Assembly (NCBI GenBank): GCA_041859375.1
Contig: JBHEKP010000300.1
Span: forward strand, 1 to 12,357
Direction: 5' to 3'
DNA length: 12,357 nt
Source of the DNA: JBHEKP01 sp041859375
GTDB lineage: Bacteria > Hydrogenedentota > Hydrogenedentia > Hydrogenedentales > CAITNO01
Below the pieces are notes generated by a model that was not told the DNA's origin, did not search any database, and was given only the letters and a program-made list of their open reading frames with translations. This document shows positions 7,201 through 12,357 of this stretch, piece after piece. Position 1 is the first letter of the stretch. Every line of letters starts with the position of its first letter. The position numbers were made by a program, and so were the translations under genes.

Positions 7201-7533
7201 CTGGTGATGGTGACCTGCATCAACCAGTTGCGCCGCGACGGCATGGGCCTGCAGGAGGCCGTACTGAAAGGTTCGCTCATGCGCCTGCGCCCGGTGATGA
7301 TGACCGCGCTTGTCGCGTCATTGGGCTTTGTTCCGATGGCGGTGGCGGCGGGAACCGGTTCGGAGGTGCAGAAACCGCTGGCCACGGTGGTGATCGGCGG
7401 CATTGTCTCCTCGACGATCCTGACGCTGTTTGTGCTTCCCGCGCTTTACCGCATGTGGCACCGCGGGGACGAGCGCTGGACGGACGACGCGGACGCGGAA
7501 CATTTGGAGCATCCGGAGGTGGTGGTGGAGTGA
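4258..7533 (+). CDS. czcA: Heavy-metal RND efflux pump, CzcA family
   Basis: This is the inner-membrane proton/metal antiporter that drives divalent cation export through CzcB and CzcC. The 1091-residue product has transmembrane segment 1 at about 13-33, then a large periplasmic porter loop. Segments 2-6 lie at about 368-533, the second loop runs to about 910, and the C-terminal segments lie at about 911-1065, with an acidic/His tail (EHLEHPE). Segment 4 reads DFGLIVDGAVIIVEN (426-440). D426, D432 and E439 match by spacing the charged residues shown to matter in CzcA of Cupriavidus metallidurans. This DFG-x3-DGA-x3-VEN motif indicates Zn/Co/Cd; Cu/Ag pumps (CusA) differ here. Other family blocks are GTAEVAFDPMPPN (635-647) and GVRGALAVKVFGDD (703-716). 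Residues about 147-187 form an insertion in the first porter region compared with the best-known CzcA/CusA; it seems shared with a subgroup of CzcA-like pumps. The start at 4258 is fixed by GGAGGT. Confidence 0.95.
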   Translation: MLSGVIKLSIQHRWLVLLLSLVVGGLGFFSLLRLPIDAVPDISNKIVQITTVYPALSPAEVEKQIAFPIETALAGMPGLKGTRSLTRNGFAQVEAIFEDEVDIYFARQQVLERLAGAREGLPSGAEPRMGPITTGLGEVYVYVIEYEHPEGKGAAVKANAPGWQEGGIYLTPEGELLKTDTELAAYLRTLQDWLVKPQLRTVRDVAGVDTIGGYEKQYLVEPDPMKLVSYGVAMGDLVEALERNNSTLGAGFIEHKGEAFVVRADGRVRNAGDIGAIVLGSKNGTPFYVRDVASVGAGKELRTGAASQNGREVVVGTVLMLLGGNSRTVATAVNDKVAGIQASLPPDVRLRPVLVRTELVDKTIDTVGHSLFLGAILVIVVLFLLLGNIRAAIITALAIPLAMLFTAIGMQRLGISGNLMSLGAIDFGLIVDGAVIIVENCMRRMAERQRELGRVLARHERLAVVLAASREVRGATAFGEAIIIVVYFPILALTGIEGKMFHPMALTVICALAGAFVLSLTFIPAMVAIFITGRVREKENWIVRGLKRVYEPALRLAVTLRWAVVMVAVAIFGASLVLFAGLGQELVPKLDEGNISVQSLRIPSTSLTQSMEMQFNVEKAVSALPEVALMYSKTGTAEVAFDPMPPNISDGYVIFKPRDQWPDPNLPKADLVGKVRKTVQSIPGNLYEYSQPIELRINELVAGVRGALAVKVFGDDFEKMAPTAQQVMQVLQGIPGAADVKAGQTEGFPSMSIDIDRSAIARHGLNVADVQDIVATAIGGQAAGMVFEGDRRFSVIVRLPEELRTNLKALEQLPIPLPREDGMIEAAANTTLRGSVPLSAVAKITMTEGLGQINRENGKRRLVVQANVAGRDLGSFVAEARGRIDAEVKPAPGTWLEWGGQYENLLAARERLMIVVPLCFIMIFLFLFMTFNSVKYALMVFSGVPLALSGGIAALWLRGIPFSISAAVGFIALSGVAVLNGLVMVTCINQLRRDGMGLQEAVLKGSLMRLRPVMMTALVASLGFVPMAVAAGTGSEVQKPLATVVIGGIVSSTILTLFVLPALYRMWHRGDERWTDDADAEHLEHPEVVVE

Positions 7534-7568
7534 GCCGCCCCTGCCGGGAACGGGTCCGGGTGCGCGCG

Positions 7569-7598
7569 GCGACACGGCGGCCCCGCCGGTGGTATCAT
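7569..7598 (+). promoter_or_regulatory. Candidate promoter for the phosphatase-kinase pair
   Basis: TGGTATCAT (7590-7598) has the form of an extended -10 (TG-n-TATCAT), with a weak -35-like GCGACA (7569-7574) 18 bp upstream. It lies in the 128-bp gap after czcA. The predicted start, near 7604, falls inside the hairpin at 7599-7628, so the transcript would start within that repeat. The hexamers are weak; treat this as a suggestion. Confidence 0.3.
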
Positions 7599-7628
7599 GT
7601 GCGCCCCCGGCCCGCGCCGGGGGCGCAC
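7599..7628 (+). terminator. Strong GC hairpin after czcA, no U-tract
   Basis: GTGCGCCCCCGGC (7599-7611) pairs perfectly with GCCGGGGGCGCAC (7616-7628) around a 4-base loop, giving a 13-bp, nearly all-GC stem 65 bp after the czcA stop. There is no T-run behind it, so it is not a canonical intrinsic terminator. It may act as an mRNA 3' end stabiliser, a Rho-assisted terminator, or a leader structure of the next gene. Confidence 0.45.
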
Positions 7629-7661
7629 GGACCGGTTTGAACCGCAGAAGGAACCGACCCC

Positions 7662-8141
7662 ATGACGAAGGTGCTTTTTGTCTGCCTGGGCAACATCTGC
7701 CGCAGCCCCACCGCCGAGGGCGTGTTCCGCGGGCTGGTGGAGCGGCGCGGACTGGGCGGCCGCGTCGAGATTGACTCCGCGGGCACCAGCGGATGGCACA
7801 TCGGCGTGCCGCCGGACACGCGCGCCCAGGCGGAGGCGAAGCGGCGCGGGCTGGACATCAGCGGCCTACGCTCCCGCAAGGTGGCCGCGGACGACTTTGT
7901 GCGCTTCGACTACATCATCGCCATGGACCGGGAGAACCTCGCCGATCTGGCCGAGCAGTGCCCGCCCCTGTTCAGGGACCGGCTTCACCTGTTCACGGAG
8001 TTCGCGGCGAACCCCGGCGGGCCCGACGTTCCCGATCCCTACTACGGCGGTCCCTCGGGGTTTATGAAGGTGTTCGATCTGGTCACGGAGTGCTCGGAGG
8101 GGCTGCTCGCGCACATCCTCGCGGAGCGGGAAAAGGACTGA
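7662..8141 (+). CDS. Low-molecular-weight protein tyrosine phosphatase
   Basis: This cytoplasmic phosphatase hydrolyses phosphotyrosine or related phosphoesters through a cysteinyl-phosphate intermediate. The 159-residue protein carries the P-loop CLGNICRS at 8-15, with nucleophile C8 and R14, directly after the first beta strand. The general acid D125 is in DPYYGG (125-130), the family's DP[YF] loop. DSAGTSGWHIG (38-48) and the IIAMDRENL strand-helix are also typical. Length is usual (about 150-165). AGAAGGA (7646-7652) lies 9 bases before the ATG. Only three bases separate it from the downstream kinase gene, so the two are almost certainly co-transcribed. Human LMW-PTP-A is known to dephosphorylate protein-bound ribulosamine 5-phosphate, which fits the kinase neighbour. 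A role in exopolysaccharide tyrosine-kinase control (Wzb-like) is the usual alternative, but no such genes are nearby. Confidence 0.93.
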   Translation: MTKVLFVCLGNICRSPTAEGVFRGLVERRGLGGRVEIDSAGTSGWHIGVPPDTRAQAEAKRRGLDISGLRSRKVAADDFVRFDYIIAMDRENLADLAEQCPPLFRDRLHLFTEFAANPGGPDVPDPYYGGPSGFMKVFDLVTECSEGLLAHILAEREKD

Positions 8142-8144
8142 ACC

Positions 8145-8999
8145 GTGGACGGGGCGCTGGCGCGGATGCTGCGGGAGCGCGCGGGGATTGAGCCGCGCGC
8201 CTGCGCGCCCCTCGCGGGCGGCTGCGTGGGCGAGGTCTACCGCGTGTCGGCGGCGGACCGCGACGTGGTGGTGAAGGTGGACCGGCGGTCCAGGCCCCTG
8301 CTCGACATCGAGGGCCGCATGCTTCGGTGCCTCGCGGAGCATAGTTCCCTGCCCGTGCCGGGGGTGCTGCTGGCCGAGCCGGACCTGCTGGTGATGGAAT
8401 TTGTGGAGGGGGAAAGCCGCTTCAACCGTGCCGCGCAGGAGCACGCCGCGCGCCTGCTGGCCGCGCTGCACGGTGTTGAAGCCCCCGCCTTCGGCCTCGG
8501 CTGGGAAACGCTCATCGGCGGACTGCCCCAACCCAACCCCTGGACCCCCTCATGGATTGACTTCTTCCGCGACGCGCGGCTGCTGCACATGGCGGACCGC
8601 GCCCTCGCGGAGGGGGTGATGCCCGCACCGCTGCACCGGCGGCTGCGGGCCTTTGCGGAGCGGCTGGGCGACTGGCTGGAGGAGCCCGAGCGGCCCGCGC
8701 TGCTCCACGGCGACGTGTGGACCACCAACGTGCTGGCGCGGGACGGGCGCGTCACCGCGTTCATCGACCCGGCGGTGTATTACGGGCATCCGGAAACCGA
8801 GCTGGCCTTCATCACCCTCTTCAACACCTTCGGCGATCCCTTCTTCGACGCCTACCACGCCCTGCGGCCCATCCGCCCCGGCTTCTTCGAGCTGCGCCGC
8901 GACATCCACAACCTCTACCCGCTCCTCGTGCACGCCCGCCTCTTCGGCACCTCCTACCTCGACGGTGTCGAGCGCGTCATCGCCCGCCTGGGGTTCTAA
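8145..8999 (+). CDS. Fructosamine/ribulosamine 3-kinase family protein
   Basis: The predicted reaction is ATP-dependent 3-phosphorylation of ketoamines such as ribulosamine or fructosamine residues on proteins. This makes the sugar adduct unstable so that the amine is freed. The 284-residue protein has a kinase-like fold. A nucleotide loop GGCVGEVY (25-32) is followed by the ATP lysine K44 in VVVKVD. LVMEFVEG (82-89) is the hinge. The catalytic loop is HGDVWTTN (188-195), with D190 as base and N195. The metal-binding DPAVYYGHPETELAF (208-222) is characteristic of this family and separates it from ordinary aminoglycoside phosphotransferases. Length is close to the usual 285-300. The GTG start at 8145 follows AAAGGA (8132-8137) and lies 3 bases after the phosphatase stop. 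Bacterial members tested biochemically act mainly on ribulosamines and erythrulosamines, so that substrate is more likely than fructosamine; this is inference. Confidence 0.9.
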   Translation: MDGALARMLRERAGIEPRACAPLAGGCVGEVYRVSAADRDVVVKVDRRSRPLLDIEGRMLRCLAEHSSLPVPGVLLAEPDLLVMEFVEGESRFNRAAQEHAARLLAALHGVEAPAFGLGWETLIGGLPQPNPWTPSWIDFFRDARLLHMADRALAEGVMPAPLHRRLRAFAERLGDWLEEPERPALLHGDVWTTNVLARDGRVTAFIDPAVYYGHPETELAFITLFNTFGDPFFDAYHALRPIRPGFFELRRDIHNLYPLLVHARLFGTSYLDGVERVIARLGF

Positions 9000-9086
9000 C
9001 CTGCCTGTTTGCCCGCGCACGAGCGGATTGTCCAGCCGTCCGCCCGCATCTGTGGGGACAGTCCTGACGCCCGCTCATTCTTGTAG

Positions 9087-9108
9087 GGGCGGACCCCCGT
9101 GTCCGCCC
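9087..9108. repeat. Hairpin between convergent genes, REP-like
   Basis: GGGCGGAC (9087-9094) pairs with GTCCGCCC (9101-9108) around ccccgt. It lies 4 bp from the stop of the minus-strand hydrolase gene and 87 bp after the kinase stop. It could serve both converging transcripts as an end structure, but no T-run follows on either strand. The rest of the 113-bp gap holds only short weak dyads (for example ctgt-gggg-acag, 9051-9062). Confidence 0.5.
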
Positions 9109-9112
9109 GGCC

Positions 9113-12100
9113 TCAATCCGCCTTGATGACATCCAGCTCCGCCACCGTGGCGAAGGGCTCGGGCTTGATGCCCGATGTTGCCACAAGGCGCAGGAACCGG
9201 CCCGTCCTTGGCTTGGCAAAGCGCACGGTCTGGGTGCGGCCGTTGTTGCCGAAGGTTCCCGACGCGGCGGGCGCGCCCCAGTCCTTGCCGTCCCCGGACA
9301 CATACACCTCGTAGCCGGCAATCCAGCCGTTGGGCACGTCCTGCCGGGGCACGTAGGTCATGCCCGCCAGCCGCTGCGCGCGGTCCAGCTCCACCACGAT
9401 CTCATGGGGAAAACCGGGCACGCTGTCGCCCTCATAGGGAGTGTGCCAGCAGGTCTGGGGGTCGCCGTCCACGGCGTTGCCGCCCTCATACCCCCGCGCC
9501 GCGCCGTCGGTGCCCGCCACGGTCAGGCGGGGTTTCGCAAAGCACGCCCGGATCGTGTCCAGTTCCACCGCGGTCTCCGGGTTGAAGGCGTCGCTGTTCA
9601 TGTACGCCAGCAGGCTGTGCCGCAGCTGCCGCGCCGCCGGGCGCCCCTCCAGTTTGTCGCTGATGTTCAGCGTGCAAATCACCAGCCGTCCCCGGCCCGC
9701 GCGCATTTCCACCAGTGCGCCCAGCTTCCGGTTGGTGTTCCAGTCGTCCACCAGCTGCGCCAGCGGCTTCAGCGCCGGCGGAAAGTCGTCCAGCACAACG
9801 GCCCTGCCGCCGGTGAGCAGCTCAAACCACTGCCAGTCGCTGTGGCCCGCTGTGGGGAACTGTGCGAATGCCGGATGGGCCGGGTCGCAGATCAGCCCGA
9901 GCTGGCGGTGCTGTGCGGGGAACCATTGCATGTTCCAGAAGATCGGCTCGAAGGAGGTTTTCACCGCCTTCTTCGGCGCGAAGGTTTTCGGCATGAGCAG
10001 CACCGTGCCGCCCCGGGCCAGCCTGCGCTCCGCCCTCCTGTCCAGCGTGTCCGTGATCAGGATTTCCCCGCCGTCCTCCTCCGGAAGCCGCGCGGGATAG
10101 ACCCAGAAGTTCCAGTGGTTGCGGAAGGGCGTGCCCTCGATGGTGACGGTGAGGGTGAACTGTCCCGGCGCGGCGCAGTCCTTCAGCTCCCAGTCCAGCG
10201 CGCCCACGGGGTTTGCGTTGCCGAGCGGAATGGTCAGGCCCGTCCACGCGCGGCACGCCAGCTCCGTTCCCCGCGCATCGGTGACCACGGCGCGCACCGT
10301 GACGTTCTCCAGCGGCGCGGGGCCGAAATGGGCCGTCTCCAGCGCGGCATGGAAGGTCTGGTCCGTGGTCCAGGCCAGCCGCTCCATCCGCGCCAGCGGC
10401 ACGGTCTGCCCGCAAAATTCGGCAATTTCCTTTGGGGTTATGACATCGCTCTTCCCATCCCAGAAGGCGTCCAGCAGGCCCACCAGCGCCGTGCCCTGGC
10501 CGGGGAAGTCCTGCAGGGAAAGAAGCTGGTAGCCCCCCATGCCGGGGGTGCGCAGCACCGCCTCCACGTCCGCCTTGTACAGGAGCAGTTGCAGCGCCGC
10601 GGAGGCGCGGGTGAAGTCCCGGTTTTGGGGAAGCATGCCGCGCGCCTCCAGCGAGGCGCGGAACACGGACAGGTTGTCGGGCCGCAGCACGCCCGTGTAT
10701 TTCTTAATCTCGCGGTAGTCCGGGTAGACGCACCACTGCCCCAGCTCGTGGGCCACCACCGGCACCCTGGCGGTTTCCAGCGCCTTCGCGTAGTCCAGGT
10801 CGGTGCGCGGCGCGATCACGCCGCCGTGCAGGCGCAGCGGGATGCGGCGGTTGTCCGTGTCGCGCTCTGGCCGCACCATGTAATCGTCCGCCTCCACCTC
10901 GGGCCAGCCCGACGCGCCCGTGTAGAGCCTGCGCGAATCCTTCGCCTTCCATTCCGTCACGATGTCCTGCAGGAAGGCCTGCTGGTTCTTTCCGGCGGGC
11001 TCGTTGCCCACGCAGAGCATGGTGAAGGAGGGGTGGTTGCCGTAGGCCGCCAGAATGCGGTCCGCCTCGCGGTGGATGAAGTCGTCCACCACGGGGTCGC
11101 CGCCGAGCATGGTCCACACCGGCGTCTCCACCTGCAGGGTGACGCCCGCGTTGTCCGCCGCCGTGAAGGCCGCCTCGGGCGGGCACCAGGAATGGAAGCG
11201 GATGTGGTTCAGGCCGCAGGCCTTCAAAATGCCCATCATCCGGTCCCACGGCGGGGTGCCCATGGCCGGATAGCCCGTGAGCGGGAAGATGCAGCATTCC
11301 AGGTTGCCCCGCACCAGGTGGGGCCGCCCGTTCATGTAAAAGCGCCCGTCCTTCGACTCCAGCGCGCGCATGCCGAACACGGTTTCATGGGAGGACCGAC
11401 GCCCCGCCGCCTCCACCCGCGCCGTCAGCCGGTACCAGGCGGGGTTGAACTCGTCCCACAACACCATGGCGTCGCCCAGTTCTAGGACCGCCTCCACCCC
11501 GCCCGGCGCGCCCTCCGGCGCGGTGAAATCTGCGGCGGCGGCGGCGGAAACCGTGCCGGTCCCGTTTTGCACCGCCTCAAACACCACCCGGCCCCGCGCC
11601 GCCCTGCCCGTGTCGTTGGCGATTTCCGCCCGGACGGCGGCGCGTTTTCCGGCGGGGTCCGGCCAAACCCGCATTGAGGAAATACGCACCGGCTCCTCGC
11701 CGCGCAGCTCAATCCGGCCGATGATCCCGTTCCAGTTCGTCTGGGTGTGGTTCGCCACGGAATGGGCGTGGACGCCCACGTTGCACAGCATGCGGTTGTC
11801 CACCCGCACCGCCAGAAGGTGTTTGCCGGGCGCGACCGTGCCCAGCGTGTGCGCATGGGGTGCGCACAGGCTGTCGCACACGCCCATCTCCCGCCCGTCC
11901 AGCCACACCCGGCTTTCCCAGTGGGGCCGCTCCAGAAACAGGGAAACGGTCATGCCCTCCCAGCCGGCGGGAATCTCCACCTCCCGCTGGTACCATGCCG
12001 CCCCGGCGTACTCCCGGGGCCGGTGCAGCCAGGACACCTCCACCTTGTCCGAGGGAACGCCCTTGCCCGCCTCGTCCATGGTGCCGGGAAGGCGAATATC

Positions 12101-12259
12101 CTCCGGCAGCGGCGATTCGAACCATTTTGCCGCCACCCCGCAGTCTTCGGGGTCGGCCGCAAAGCGCCATTCCCCGGACAGGTCCAGCACCACGGCGTGG
12201 GCGGCCATGTATGGAACGGCCGCCGCCGCCGCCAGAATCAACAGGAAAGTGCGTGTCAT
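9113..12259 (-). CDS. Secreted GH2-family hydrolase with F5/8 C-type domain
   Basis: This is a probable exported glycoside hydrolase of the beta-galactosidase/beta-glucuronidase superfamily; the exact substrate is unknown. The 1048-residue product has a signal peptide (1-22, cleavage after AHA). A GH2 sugar-binding beta-sandwich spans about 23-188 (LSGEWRF, WYQREVEIP) and an immunoglobulin-like domain about 190-300. The TIM barrel covers about 300-600, starting FYMNGRPHLVRGNLE. VGNEP (417-421) gives the likely acid/base E420. HELGQW (504-509) offers a candidate nucleophile, E505. The usual GH2 RxSHYP motif is replaced by RFHSWCPP (354-361), so the enzyme is divergent. After a second beta-sandwich, residues about 730-890 resemble a GATase-like/beta-galactosidase trimerisation domain (GEILITDTL, GRLVICTLNI). 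Residues about 910-1048 form a discoidin/CBM32-like domain (NAVDGDPQTCWHT, GRFLRLVATSG). The ATG follows GGAGG with 5-base spacing. The gene stands alone, convergent with the kinase gene. Confidence 0.88.
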   Translation of the reverse strand: MTRTFLLILAAAAAVPYMAAHAVVLDLSGEWRFAADPEDCGVAAKWFESPLPEDIRLPGTMDEAGKGVPSDKVEVSWLHRPREYAGAAWYQREVEIPAGWEGMTVSLFLERPHWESRVWLDGREMGVCDSLCAPHAHTLGTVAPGKHLLAVRVDNRMLCNVGVHAHSVANHTQTNWNGIIGRIELRGEEPVRISSMRVWPDPAGKRAAVRAEIANDTGRAARGRVVFEAVQNGTGTVSAAAAADFTAPEGAPGGVEAVLELGDAMVLWDEFNPAWYRLTARVEAAGRRSSHETVFGMRALESKDGRFYMNGRPHLVRGNLECCIFPLTGYPAMGTPPWDRMMGILKACGLNHIRFHSWCPPEAAFTAADNAGVTLQVETPVWTMLGGDPVVDDFIHREADRILAAYGNHPSFTMLCVGNEPAGKNQQAFLQDIVTEWKAKDSRRLYTGASGWPEVEADDYMVRPERDTDNRRIPLRLHGGVIAPRTDLDYAKALETARVPVVAHELGQWCVYPDYREIKKYTGVLRPDNLSVFRASLEARGMLPQNRDFTRASAALQLLLYKADVEAVLRTPGMGGYQLLSLQDFPGQGTALVGLLDAFWDGKSDVITPKEIAEFCGQTVPLARMERLAWTTDQTFHAALETAHFGPAPLENVTVRAVVTDARGTELACRAWTGLTIPLGNANPVGALDWELKDCAAPGQFTLTVTIEGTPFRNHWNFWVYPARLPEEDGGEILITDTLDRRAERRLARGGTVLLMPKTFAPKKAVKTSFEPIFWNMQWFPAQHRQLGLICDPAHPAFAQFPTAGHSDWQWFELLTGGRAVVLDDFPPALKPLAQLVDDWNTNRKLGALVEMRAGRGRLVICTLNISDKLEGRPAARQLRHSLLAYMNSDAFNPETAVELDTIRACFAKPRLTVAGTDGAARGYEGGNAVDGDPQTCWHTPYEGDSVPGFPHEIVVELDRAQRLAGMTYVPRQDVPNGWIAGYEVYVSGDGKDWGAPAASGTFGNNGRTQTVRFAKPRTGRFLRLVATSGIKPEPFATVAELDVIKAD

Positions 12260-12327
12260 GGATGCCTCCCTCCGGCGGTCCTGGCCGCCGCAATGGCCGA
12301 TGATGCGGGTGTTTTCACAGTTTCACC

Positions 12328-12356
12328 AGTGTAGACAAGTGGTTGGGAATACGCAA
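12328..12356 (-). promoter_or_regulatory. Candidate promoter of the GH2 gene
   Basis: Read on the minus strand, TTGCGT (12351-12356) and TACACT (12328-12333) are separated by exactly 17 bp. The predicted start, near 12321, would give a leader of about 60 bases. Two copies of GTGAAA (minus strand, 12321-12326 and 12313-12318, 8-bp period) lie at and just after that start and could be a binding site. The -35 match is weak (3 of 6). Confidence 0.35.
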
Positions 12357-12357
12357 G

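Noticed and set aside
4258..7533. Assignment of the pump as CusA (copper/silver)
   Set aside because: The transmembrane segment 4 motif is the CzcA type, and the partner proteins are His-rich rather than Met-rich.
8145..8999. Aminoglycoside resistance phosphotransferase
   Set aside because: The fold is shared, but DPAVYYGHPETELAF and the HGDVWTTN loop are typical of the fructosamine-kinase family, and there is no resistance-gene context.
9087..9108. Canonical intrinsic terminator between the convergent genes
   Set aside because: The stem is good, but there is no T-run on either strand, so it is listed as a repeat.
9404..11485. 693-codon open frame on the plus strand, antisense to the GH2 gene
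   Set aside because: Its product is rich in Arg, His, Gln and Gly with no recognisable domain. The opposite strand encodes a complete enzyme with signal peptide, catalytic motifs and Shine-Dalgarno. Long antisense frames are common in GC-rich DNA.

Overview
The window is a GC-rich stretch from a Gram-negative bacterium. The evidence for this is a tripartite envelope-spanning efflux system with an outer-membrane lipoprotein component, Sec and lipoprotein signal peptides, and GTG and TTG starts. The mix of a large secreted family 2 glycoside hydrolase with hairpin repeats between genes would suit an environmental lineage such as Hydrogenedentota, Planctomycetota or Verrucomicrobiota. That placement is an impression only; no marker gene fixes the taxonomy.

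Layout. (1) 1-~811: the 3' three-quarters of an IS30-family insertion sequence, cut by the left edge of the window. Its DD(33)E transposase is intact as far as seen. (2) 860-7533: a czc-type heavy-metal efflux operon on the plus strand. It encodes a small Cys/His-rich exported protein of unknown family, the outer-membrane factor CzcC, the His-rich periplasmic adaptor CzcB and the RND pump CzcA. The pump carries the DFG-x3-DGA-x3-VEN motif in transmembrane segment 4, which points to divalent Zn/Co/Cd rather than Cu/Ag. czcC and czcB overlap by 4 bp, whereas czcB and czcA are separated by three back-to-back perfect hairpins, each with a three-base loop. (3) 7662-8999: a two-gene unit encoding a low-molecular-weight protein tyrosine phosphatase and a fructosamine/ribulosamine-3-kinase-family protein. 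This pairing suggests repair of glycated proteins. (4) 9113-12259, minus strand: a secreted GH2-family hydrolase with a C-terminal F5/8-type (CBM32-like) domain, convergent with the kinase gene.

Most interesting point: the IS30 right end carries an outward TTGAAT -35-like box, correctly spaced from a TACACT -10-like box in the flanking DNA. Its predicted start lies just upstream of the first gene of the metal operon. No metal-responsive regulator gene is present in the window, so the operon may be expressed from an IS-derived hybrid promoter. A 6-14-6 dyad centred next to the -10 is a possible operator. No tRNA, rRNA, CRISPR array or canonical U-tract terminator was recognised by eye. No intergenic stretch exceeds 130 bp.
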